Shown: positions 23,266 to 33,685 of the stretch, one piece after another
Position numbering within the stretch: the stretch's first letter is position 1
Layout: each line of letters opens with the position of its first letter
Origin: Mucor racemosus
Taxonomy: Eukaryota > Mucoromycota > Mucoromycetes > Mucorales > Mucoraceae
Reading direction: 5' to 3'
DNA length: 64,000 bases
NCBI GenBank assembly: GCA_027405735.1
Contig: JAPEHQ010000010.1
Coordinates: 1,674,001 to 1,738,000 of the forward strand
Made by a program: the position numbers and the translations under genes
The notes under the pieces: model-generated
Database searches by the model: none
Told to the model about the DNA's origin: nothing
What the model saw: only the letters and a program-made list of their open reading frames with translations

Positions 23266-24617
23266 AAAGTTTACTAACACGGCCTCTCAGCTAGAGCCTT
23301 CCCTCTTTGCATGTATTATAACAACTTGTCTAGATTTCACAAATACCTTTCTTTGTATTTTGTAGCTTATTAAATAACATAGAAATTACTTGTAGGCAGT
23401 AATCAACTTTGTTATCCACGCGAAGCATGGTATTTCGAAAAATCATGTCCAATTTGTACTAAATACTGACATAAGAGAGGTCCATGTTGGCTTGAGAATC
23501 TGAGGGTTTGACTTCACAATACCCTAGTGTGATATGTTGTATCATATAACCTTTGATCCAAATGTTTCATAAAACAGCATCTGACCGGGTGAAGCTTGTA
23601 TTATCTTCCTTTTGGTTTCATAGCCTAGAGTTATGAAGGCTGGGTACCTCTTTTTACTGCTATATGTAACTAGTTATCGTTTATTACAACAAGTGTTTGT
23701 TTTCTTCAGAACTATGGAATATCGGTGATGAGAGAACAGGATCAATATAGTTGCACTTATTTCCCCAGTCTTCTTAAAGTTGGGTAGCTTATTCAGAATA
23801 TCCAAGTAGATATCGAAAATTTTGGCATCATCTTTTGAGGCTGTTGTGGCAATAAATAGTTTCATAATCTCTTGGTTGATAGGTAAACCCTTCTTGCTTC
23901 CATTTATTTTGTGCTATTGAATAGATGATTAAATAAAATGTACAAATATATCTCTATTCTTTTTAGCTTTTGTGCTTACTCTCGATATTTCTGATAAGCC
24001 CCTACTATACAATATTATTTTCTTCTGCTTTAATCACATACTTCTGGGTTATTGTTTTCCTCAACAATTCAATACTTCAACGCATATCTGCTTCATAAGT
24101 TTTGCATCATATTCTATCTCCTTTAATAATATATATAATGCCTTTAGATGCCCTAGTATATAGAATGATTGTCAAAAGATAACCTTATAATGTATGTTAA
24201 GTCTCAGGTGCTCACAATAATTAATGAGTATCACTACATAGAAAGGATACAGCTTTCTCCAATTTCTCCTTGCAAGAATTTATATATTTTGAAAGTAGTA
24301 GTTCAACGACATCTACAGTAAATGATTTATATGATTTTCATTTGGTACAAATCCATGTCCAAGAAAAATTTGTTAATCCAACATTGAAAATAAGTTTGAA
24401 GTTAAACTAGTAATGTTTATTTATTAAGAAGCAATTCCATTGCTCTTACAACATCGGAAACATATATTGTAGGCCTTTTGGCAAATCCAATCAAACATGG
24501 TGCCTGAATATTGCATCGACATGAAAATTTGGTATCCAGCCTGGACAGATCTAGATCATCGATTATAAACAAATAGAAACATCTGAATATTACGTGATTT
24601 ACGCGTAAACACGCATC
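23266..24617. other. Intergenic region with possible decayed minus-strand coding fragments
   Basis: A 63-codon minus frame (23674-23865) and neighbouring broken frames have protein-like composition (for example DAKIFDIYLDILNKL) but no recognisable domain and several stops. They may be remnants of a mobile-element protein. No intact gene is seen. Confidence 0.3.
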
Positions 24618-24626
24618 TATAAAAAG
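24618..24626 (+). promoter_or_regulatory. TATA box of the orphan membrane/FG gene
   Basis: TATAAAAAG, 59 bp before the first ATG of the two-exon gene that follows. Confidence 0.5.
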
Positions 24627-24684
24627 AAAGCACAGTTATTTTTCTTGAGAACCTCACCTTTTCCCTTTTTTCTACGTAAAAACT

Positions 24685-27529
24685 GTGTTCATCAAGATGT
24701 CAAGCCTTATTGCTTCTGCCTTTTCCATCGTTTTGATGATGTTCCTTTTCCTCACACCTGTTGGTCAGTGTATCTTGTTGGTTTCTCCTTTTTGGCCCGT
24801 TGCTTGGAGTATCATTTTCTTTGTTGTTGAGGATGATTATTCTGCAAGCGTTGTTGCAATCACTGTTGTTGTAGTATTGGGTTTATATGCTTTACTTATC
24901 TTCAAGATTTGGAAAGTTGTAACCTTTTCGAACGGTCGTAACTCTTGTGATTCTCTTCCCTCTTGTGGTAATAATAATGCTCAAAGTTCAGGTATAGTTT
25001 TACATAAAATCTCATTTATAAATAAAGATTTTAATGAATATTTTGTTATTAGAAGATCTCATAACTTTTGATACTACTTCTGGTGCTTTTGTCTCTGGTG
25101 ATGTATCTGGTGATGCTTCTGATTGTGGTCTTTCCACTGGTGTGAATAGTGCTGTTGCTGATGCTATCTCTTCTGGTGATTGCTCTTCCGGCAATAATTC
25201 TCTTGACGTTGCTTCTGTCTCTGGTTGTCTTGCTTCTTCTGTTGCTGCTTCTTCTTCTAGTACCTTGTTTGTACATGAAGATTCTAGATCATTGATTGGC
25301 TGCAAGTACCATTGTACTTGTATGTTTTCATCTGATGTCAATGAATCCGGTTCTGTTTTCTGTGGCTCTGGTTGCTGGTTTAGCATAGATCCATCCCAAG
25401 GAAATAATGAGTTTGCTCATTTAAGTGATCAAGAGTTAACTCAAGCTATTGAAGATTTTAAGGCATATCAATACGAGAAAATCAATAGAGAAATCTTACA
25501 GTGGATTGAAAACATTCATTTCCATGCTCCTTCAAATCTCGCTGCTAAAGATACTGGTGCTAAACCTGCTGCTGTTGCTAGTGATGGTCTTGTTCCCTCT
25601 TGTACCTCTGTTGGTAATGTTGTTGCTTTTGCTGTCAAAGAAATCACTTTTGGTGATAATACCTCCTCTGTTTTTGGTGTTCTTGAAGATTCATCTTCTA
25701 TCAATGCTATTACTATGGGTTTGAGTAGCCTTAGTTTGAGTGAAGAATCTGCTTTGCCTGCTACTGCTGTCTCTCCTGGCGTCTCTTTGGTTGATAATGT
25801 TTTTTCTGCTGCTGATGTTGCTACTGGTGCTGGTGATACTGCTGCTGGTGATACTGCTTGTACTTCTCTTATGGTATCTGTGAAGGATATTATTCCCACT
25901 GATGATACTACATCGGTTGCTGGTTTTGGATCTGCCGGTATTAACACCTTTGATACTGTAATTGGTTCAGCAGGTAATACTGCTTCTAATTCTGGTATTA
26001 TATCTGTTGGTGATGATACCTCTGCTGTGGATGTTGTATCTGCTAGTGATGCTACCTCCGTTGCTGCCAGTGTTCCTTCTGGTGATGCTACTTCTGCTGG
26101 TATTACTGTTGCTGTTTCAAGTGGTAATGCAGATGCTGCTGGCTTGTCTTACAGCAAAGAAGACAATTGCATTACTGATTTATTAGAATCCTGTAATGTT
26201 CCATCTGCTTTTGGTACTCTTAGTGCTGTTCCTTCTGGTGCCGGTGTTGGTTCTCCATTTTCTACTGGTATGAATCAAAATTCTGGTGGTTCTGTTTCTG
26301 GATTCGATAGTCTCTCAGTTACAAGTAGCTTGGGATCGTCTCTTTCTTCTTCTGCTGCTGGTAGCTCTTCTACACCTGTTTGTTTTGGTTCTGCTTTTTC
26401 CGGATTTCTAGATCTTGCTGATTCTCCTGCTGTTGGCTTTGGATCTTCATCTTTTGCTGGTGTAAATCAGAATCCTGGTAGTTCTTTTGCTGGTTTTGGT
26501 AACACTGAAGCATCCCCATCTTTTGTGCCTACTGCTGCTGATATTCGTACTCCATTTGCTTCTTTTGGCTCTGGTTTTCCTAGTGCTCCAAAATCTGCTG
26601 ATTTGTCTGCTTCTGGTGTTGCTTCTGTACACTCTGCTGGCTCAGATCGAAGCTGTCATGATTCCTTTGCTGGATTTCCTTTAGTATCAAGCACTTTTGG
26701 GCCCTCTTTTGTGCCAAATGCTGCTGGTAACCATGATCCAACTGCCTCTCGTGATTCTGGTCTTTCAGGTTTTCCAAAATCTGTTGTAGGAAGCGCAAAC
26801 TCTACTTGTTTTGTAGCTCCAATGGACTTCGAAATCATGGCTTCTGACATGGATGTCGACGTTGATGTAAATATCACAGAGCGTATTGAAAATGCTCGAA
26901 AGGATTTGGTGAATGGAGTTATCACTGTTGAAGAAATGTCTGGGGTCATTCATGCAGCCATGACCAGTTCTGGTAGCGGCATTGAGAAATCAATAATCCC
27001 AGTTGTAGCTCCTTCTGTTCCCACTTCTGCTTCTTCTTTTGGTGCTTCTTTTGTTCGTCCTCCAGTTGCATCGCCTTTTACTCCTCCCGTTGTTTCCTCT
27101 GCTGGACTTCCTGGTGGTGCTTCGTCTGCTTGTTGTCCTGGTGCTTCTCCTCCTGTCTCTCCCTCTTCCACTACACTCGAAAATTCACTCTCTTGTCTTC
27201 GCCCAGCAAACAATCCCCCTTCACGTTTTGATGGTGTCTCTCTCCCTTCCTTCTTGTCTGGTGGTAACGTTTCTTCTGTTTCTGGTAGTAATAAAGCAAA
27301 TTTACCCAGTTTTGCCATTGCCAAGGCTCCAAGCTTCTTAGCAATTAGCGAAGTTCCTAAAACAAATAGTGGTAAGTTTGTTTATCAATCACCTGCCAAG
27401 AAGATAAGCAATTGCTCAACTGTAGAAAATGCAGCTCACAAAGAAAAGAGCAATTTCTGTAAAAGAAAATATGAAAACGATGAAGGCGATAAACCAGAAA
27501 GTCGTAAATCACGTTTAATTTTGAAATAA
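24685..27529 (+). CDS. Orphan protein: N-terminal membrane segments plus long Ser/Ala/Gly-rich, FG-containing body
   Basis: Two exons, 24685-24991 and 25053-27529, joined across a 61-bp GT-AG intron in phase (927 residues; a second ATG at 24697 gives 923). Residues about 9-32, 34-48 and 55-78 are strongly hydrophobic, likely membrane segments. The body is disordered and rich in Ser, Ala, Gly, Val, Asp and Thr, and holds about ten FG dipeptides in contexts such as VGFGSSSF, FASFGSGF and AGFGN. Two helical islands interrupt it (ELTQAIEDFKAYQYEKINRE; NITERIENARKDLVNG). The C-terminus is basic (KRKYENDEGDKPESRKSRLILK, split by acidic residues), resembling a nuclear signal. A TATA box lies upstream. 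No family recognised. Membrane anchor plus FG body recalls transmembrane nucleoporins (POM121 in animals), but this is only an analogy. A wall or secreted low-complexity protein is the main alternative. Confidence 0.7.
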
Positions 27530-28052
27530 AAATTTTAAAAAAAGCTTTGGTCTATTTATTTTTTTAAATTACTTATAGTTCCATATATTATGCTACAATA
27601 ACTTATTCATATTTAAATCAGGATACGAATATTTGAGAAATTGCAATATTCAAATGATCATGTCACATTTCATAAAATCAATATACTAAATTTGATTTGT
27701 ATCTGCTTCTTCCAGAGGCTGCATAAAGCAAGCACGCCTTGCAAATAATTAACCACAATTATTTTGCCATTACGATCTTGATTAGATGCTGCATACATTA
27801 GTTAAATCTAGTTAAAATATATTCTGCATTTTTATCCTTCACAAAAAAAGTTAGTTTCATAACAAAAATTAACATAATGGTGGAAGAGATCTATGACTAT
27901 TATCATTGTAAATTGAGCTAATTTGGATTAATAATTATCAATAATGAGCTATTTAATGTTTCAGTAAGTGTAAATATCATTTTATGAAGTTTTTTACTGA
28001 TGATTTTCTTAATACCCAATTGAGAGTTTATGGATACTTTCAATTGTATTTG
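27530..28052. other. AT-rich 3' spacer
   Basis: No gene or repeat recognised between the orphan gene and element C. Confidence 0.5.
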
Positions 28053-28535
28053 TTACTACGGCCAACCTGTGCTGCACAAGATAATAATTTCATTGTGCCC
28101 AGGTGAACTGCACACTATAGCCTAAGCTGTTGTGCCCACTGAATATGGCTAAAAAGATAACAAGATGCACATGGGAACACCAAAAGAAACTGCACACGAG
28201 CACAACGCTAAGTCTGTATGTGCAGAATTATAGATTCTGTCCATGTGCATGACATTAATCCCAGGTATGTACAGAATTATAGATTCGGTCCATGTGCATC
28301 GCATTAATTCCAGGTGTGCATAATAGTAGAGTTTTCCATAAGCATATCATCATTATCCCTATTTGTGCATAATAATAAAATCTGACCATAAGCATAATGA
28401 GCAGATCGTATGGGCACAAATTGGTTTGTACATGAGCATCGTGCCGTTCTCAAAATTCCATTGCATTTTTTTTTACTGGAATGGGTTTTTAAATTACATT
28501 TTTTTTTTATTAATATAAATTATAGACAATACAAT
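28053..28535. repeat. Element C, left segment (GTGCATAAT-rich), copy 1
   Basis: Begins CGGCCAACCTGTGCTGCACAA and matches 59572-59995 over its length. It contains repeated GTGCATAATA/TGTGCAGAATTATAG words and an internal tandem duplication of about 60 bp (28215-28320). In the second copy a GTTGTGCCCA ... TGGGCACAAC inverted repeat is perfect; here it is damaged. Confidence 0.7.
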
Positions 28536-29329
28536 TCAATATGTTGTTGATGTAGAGCAATACATGCAAGACCAAATGTATTTACTATTATCATCATTTG
28601 TAAATATGTTTATAGTTATAATGTTTACAGCAACAATGGTTTTTGCTCGAGCATAAATTTAAATAACACTTACTGCTTAAAGTTATATGCAAGCCAAATC
28701 TAAGATTATATATGTTACTTTATTACACATAAAATTTAAACAAATTAACCTCCTTTAAACTTACTATTTTAGTTTTTTACGATTGCCAGCTGTAAAAAGA
28801 TTTGTTTTCAAGCATAGGTGTGATCAAAACTATGGTTATTAGGCAAGATATCAGATTATTCTTTTTTTGTATTTCTATACCATTTGACATTTCATCACTT
28901 TTCTGGAACATTTCGTGGGTTTGTAGCCAGTTCTAGCTTTTCATTGAGTAGATATAAATATCATTGCCTTCGATTTGATCTGGTAATCAAGAAGTACGTC
29001 CAACAATACAGTAGTGAATAATGATATTTGATGTTAAAATGCAATTAAATAAAAATATTAGTCTCTAATATAGGCTGTTACTGTACCTATATTAAAAATA
29101 TTAATCCCTTATGTTAGAATGCGTATTCAGATAAAAGAAAGGAATATAAGCTTGATAATGTGATATGCCTTATCAAACGGTGAATATACTGTATCCTTGG
29201 AATATGAAAACAGAAAGAGAGAAGAAGCAACACACGTAGAATTGGATTTTCAAGGCTTTACATTATTTAGCGCAATTAAAACCCTGCTAAATTGCACATT
29301 TCAGCCGATGTAAAAGCAGCATTACAGCG

Positions 29330-30890
29330 CATGTACCATAAACTAAACAAAATAGGCAATATCTATTATCATAGAAACATACTGTACATTTTTCTACCAG
29401 AGAAACAGTTCGTCATATCATATATTGATTACAAAATTGCAAAAGCGAGCGCCTAGAGCAATGCCGCAATTGAGCATAGCAAGATTGAACGACTAAGTCT
29501 CTTATACTATGGTATATCTAAGCTTTAAATAAAAAAGTGTTTTTTTTTACATTACTTTTCTTATATTTTAACCATGTACGGTCTGAAAATTCAGACTTTG
29601 TAGCGCACATTTTCGGGGCTCATTTTATCCTTATCAACCCTCATGATTTTGATCAAAAAATAGAAAAATTAAATTTTGATACCAAAATCAACGTTTAAAT
29701 ATACTACATTGTGAGAGAAAATTGTAGCCATAGCTAATACACATTTTATAAAAGCTTAATATTAAATTTTAAGCAATGAAACTTTGTACTTTTCACCCAA
29801 AAACGGTTTTTTGATTAAAGAATTTTCATGCAATATTTTACAATAAAAATGTTTGTTATTTTTTATTGAGCAAATAGAGCGCTCAATTTTGCATATGCGT
29901 ATATTTTTTGTTTTTATAATTGGTAGTATAATTAACTCTAGATTTGCAAAACCAGAAATAAAAAATTAAAAAATGTCAAAATTGATGATCTGGACAAAAA
30001 TAATTTTCTAAATTAATATTCCGCTTATAAGCCTTGTAATTCTTAAAAATAAGAGACTTCATAATATTTGAAAACTTTTTCAAGAATTTACAATGCTGTA
30101 CCCACTTAATTCAAGCTTATGGCTGTAAATTTTTATAGAAGGTAATATCGTGCGGTAGTTTATTTGATGATAATATAGTCGTACTTTATAATTATTGCGC
30201 TAGGCAGGGGTAATTTATATTAAGTTTTAGTCTTCCCTCTCAAATATCATAAACATAAACATGGCCATCACTGGAAGCTATTATTGCCGCCTTTCTATCC
30301 TCTTCTTTTTTGTCCCAAGCCAATTTATTCAATGCTTTACCAGAACCAACTTAAGTACTTCTAAATGGTTCATGGGTATTTGCATTTAAATTCCATAAGC
30401 TAAATTGACTGGTTCCATCTACGGTAGTATCAAACGTATTATTAGCCCGCCTTATGATAAATGTCAATCTAAATTCAGAAACATCCCACTGGCATTGTTA
30501 TAGGCTGTGAAAAGCTTGATTTTTAATAATACAGCAATTAAATTAAAAAACAAGATGATACTAATAGTATATATATAGTGAGTATTTAACATCTAAGAAG
30601 TAAGTTTGATGAGGTATGCTTTTAAACCATTTTAAAAACCCTTAGGCAAATACAACATCTTGTTCCTGTAATTTCTATCCATCAAAATGTTGCGATTATT
30701 CCCACCATTACACAATGAATGCACCTTTTATCAATCTTGACCTCGATGTACATTGGGTATCAGCTTTTTACTAGTTGTATTTTCTCTAATGCATTAATAT
30801 TAAATTATATTGAACGATGATTTGTAGCATTGCCATAAAAAAAGAATAAATGCTTCAATAGTTTTCTGTGTATCAAATTATGCGATTTAG
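29330..30890. repeat. Element C, right segment, copy 1 (contains a dynein intermediate-chain fragment)
   Basis: Matches 55938-57490 in sequence and order, from AGGCAATATCT through CTTATACTAT, TGGTCTGAAAATTCAGACTTTG and GCGCTCAATTTTGCATATG-like words, to TTTGTAGCATTGCCA. The middle is non-coding. The part at about 30235-30510 is a minus-strand gene fragment listed separately. Boundaries are approximate. Confidence 0.75.
30235..30510 (-). pseudogene. Captured fragment of a cytoplasmic dynein intermediate chain (WD40), copy 1
   Basis: Minus-strand translation gives TFDTTVDGTSQFSLWNLNAN, a short gap with a stop (RST-stop-V), then VGSGKALNKLAWDKKEEDRK and AIIASSDGHVYVYDI. This matches the C-terminal WD40 blades of dynein intermediate chains (the family pattern is VDGxGxxDLWNLNxDTEVP ... 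ALNKLxWD ... SDGxVYVYD). The only stop in the conserved part is a TAA where the other copy has CAA. It is embedded in a repeat with a second copy at 56845-57110, so it travelled with the element rather than being a local remnant. Confidence 0.6.
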
Positions 30891-31489
30891 TACCAATGAT
30901 TGCACTTAAGTATGCTTTTTGAACCTATTGATGTTAATCAAAATAATTAGTACTTTCATTCAAAAAAAGTAAACTTTGCTTTATACATTTACATTCACCA
31001 ATTTTTTCTGTTGTTAGATATAGACTTTCGACCAAAATGCATTGATTATAACGTATATGACGGAACGAAATGACTAAGTCATGGATGCTTTTTTTGTTCG
31101 CAAAAAATATTATAATGTGCCCTAACATTAACAGTTAATAATTCGTTCCCAAATAAACAATAGGAAAAACATGTGCTTGCACCTGCTACTTAATTTAAGT
31201 TAATAAAAAATATTGGTTTTTTTGTTGTAGTTTTAAACGTAAATAAAAGAGCTGAGGAAAGAGTAGGGAAGAAAAAATATTTTGTGTGTTACAAACAGAA
31301 ATTCACAAAGGCATAAATACTTTTAGTGTTACATTCACTTTATAAAACCACATCTTGTTTGCTTCTATTGCATTTTATAATTGACAAACTGTATCACCTG
31401 CTCTGCTATATTCAGTAAAGATTACACTCCATAAGCTAAAATGAACCTGTTTTTTTTATACGCACCTGCTTGAGCAAAATTTGAATTTT
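30891..31489. other. AT-rich spacer between element C and family B
   Basis: No gene recognised; only short AT-rich frames. Confidence 0.45.
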
Positions 31490-32720
31490 CATAGTTTTCA
31501 ATCTTCAAAATCAGAGCGTGCCCTCATTTCTATAGCTAACCTAGTACTAACCGCTTATAAAGGTATATCTTAGACACTGCTAAACAGATATAAACTGATC
31601 GCATTATGCTACCTATTCCTAGATTTATTTTATATCTCACGAAAGACTTAAAAACGTGTAAAATTCACTGCTTTTCCTTTAAAAACTGGATCTCATTTTT
31701 CATCCCTGCTCTACTTTTTGTTTTCACTAAATAACACCAAGAAATAAATTTATGCCAATGTACCTGAGATGTTTACCTTTATATCAAAAACAAGTATCCG
31801 GAAATATCCTATTTTATGCAGTTGGTATTAATTTTTCAATACTAATGTTTCAGATTTTTTACGCGTATTTTACTGCTAAAGGATTGAAAACTTTGAGGCT
31901 TCATATCTCTACAAAAAATTAAGCTATACTAACACTTTTTGATAATAAAACTTACTTGTTTTGAAGTGCTCTATAACATATTTGAATATAAAAAAATTCT
32001 GAACACTTTTATTTTTTTTCATTTTTTTGGTACTTCTATAATAGGTTCCAAAATATTGACTAAATTGAGCAACGCTTTTCTCAAATTCCTGTCATCAAGC
32101 TCGTGGAGCTCTCTTAGACCCAATTTAGAGTTTTTCAAAATATTGATTTTTCGTCGAGATATCCTCAAAAATATGTACAAAGAGATACCCTCGTTTCTAA
32201 ACTCAATTTTTCCCTTATATACCCTCATCCCAAATTCTGAATCTGAAAAAAAAATTGGATAAAAATCTCGTTTTCTCTACCAAAAAGGCAGCTAGAAAAT
32301 CTTGCAATAGCTCGATCGATAGATAATTTTTTTGCGCATCATTTTAGTTTATTATATTTTAAATATGCTTATAACAAATGATGTGTATTTACAAAAAACC
32401 TTCAAAATTTCAATTGCATTTTGCGCACAATTTAATGTGGAATGTTTGTCTAATTTTTATTTCGATGTATGCAGAATTCAAAACTGTACAAAAGCTATTT
32501 AATTCTCTAGGTCAACTTACTTTGCAGTTCATGAGCCATTAAACGATTTTCTTTTTTGAATCATTTTTCGTCCGTTTTTTAAAATAAATTTTGGAGCCCC
32601 GGTATAATAGGTTTTAAGCTGTGATAAAAACTATTATTTTGGTCATCTCGACGAAAAATTAATATTTTTTGTTAAAACAAAAAATGTAGAATAGCAATCA
32701 ATTAGATCTATCTTGTGAAT
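31490..32720 (+). repeat. Family-B dispersed repeat, copy 1
   Basis: Collinear with 44155-45375 and inverted relative to 60232-61410. Landmarks: CAGAGCGTGCCCTCATTTCTAT at the left, ACAAGTATCCGGAAATATCC, ATTTTACTGCTAA, CTTACTTGTTTTGAAGTGCT, CCTCATCCCAAATTCTGAA, CTCGATCGATAGATAATTT and GGTCAACTTACTTTGCAG. The segment 32019-32228 is open on both strands in all three copies. No transposase or reverse transcriptase motif recognised. Confidence 0.8.
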
Positions 32721-32870
32721 ACAGAAATTAAGCCCTGGATAATGAGTTTTAAGTTTTAAAAAATAATAAACTACAGTCAAGGTTACTAATAATGTTTCAT
32801 CCATTCCCTATTTTTTCTATTTTTTTTTTGTCATACTTTTCTTTCAGACGCTTTCTTTATTAATAAAACA

Positions 32871-33038
32871 ATGTCCAAAACTTTTGAAATTAACATCAAA
32901 AAATTGCGAGACCCAACAGCAGGAACCAAACAAGATGAAGCAGAGCTTAAACAAAAAGTCAAGTTTTTGAAGAAAAGAAAGTTGGAAAAAATTCATTTTC
33001 ATGTCAAAATATGTAAAGCTCAATTTTTGATGTTATAA
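32871..33038 (+). CDS. Small hypothetical reading frame, 55 codons
   Basis: ATG-initiated frame with a strongly charged, lysine-rich composition (MSKTFEINIKKLRDPTAGTK, then QDEAELKQKV and KFLKKRK). It follows a polypyrimidine-TTTCAG stretch that could be an acceptor site, and is less AT-rich than its surroundings. No family recognised. It may be the first exon of a truncated gene cut by the neighbouring repeat, or a real small protein. Confidence 0.3.
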   Translation: MSKTFEINIKKLRDPTAGTKQDEAELKQKVKFLKKRKLEKIHFHVKICKAQFLML

Positions 33039-33685
33039 TATTATAGCTTATAGAGTATTTAAATTTACATCTAATGATAGTTTATTTATTAAGAAATATT
33101 GCCAAAATATTCCATAAATTTAGGAAAATCAGTTTTTTGGGATGCTAAAGTAATCCAAAGTTAAGGATAAATATATAAAGTAGGCTATATTTATTGAACA
33201 CGATGATGTAAAGATATTTCTTATCAACAACGCAGTAGACCGTATACACTTTCATCAATAATCTTGATACTAGCTTCTCTGGGTCATTTTGCATTGAGTG
33301 AATTAGAAACTGCGTTTTTAATCTATTTTTTACACCCACTGAAACTGTAATTAACTAAGTTTTTGTGGAATATGTCCATATTCTGATTTACTATAATCTT
33401 TATCTTGTCTTATTATGGCCTAGAGTAGCAGTGTTATACATATAAGTAAATTGATACAATAAATGATACGGTATGGTAAATCATATCAATGCAAACTATT
33501 TATATGCCTAAAACAAGTTTTACAACTCAAATAAATAGTTATTTGTAGTCAATCCATTTAGTTGTATTCAATTTAATAAAAGTTTTTTAATGATATTGCA
33601 TAATTATAAAATGAAAATAGTATGTGGTTAATATTTATTGATTTATGTAATAGATTAATATAATACTATTGTTATTTACTTCTTT
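33039..33685. other. AT-rich spacer at the 3' side of the ABC transporter gene
   Basis: No gene recognised. Confidence 0.5.

Noticed and set aside
25012..27324. Several long frames on the minus strand and other plus frames inside the orphan gene (for example 25516-25947 minus, 26950-27324 minus)
   Set aside because: They are shadows of the repetitive TCT/GGT-rich codons of the plus-strand gene and have no start context or introns of their own.
28053..28535. CRISPR-like array of GTGCATAAT words
   Set aside because: Repeats are short, irregularly spaced and in eukaryotic DNA; they recur as part of a dispersed element.
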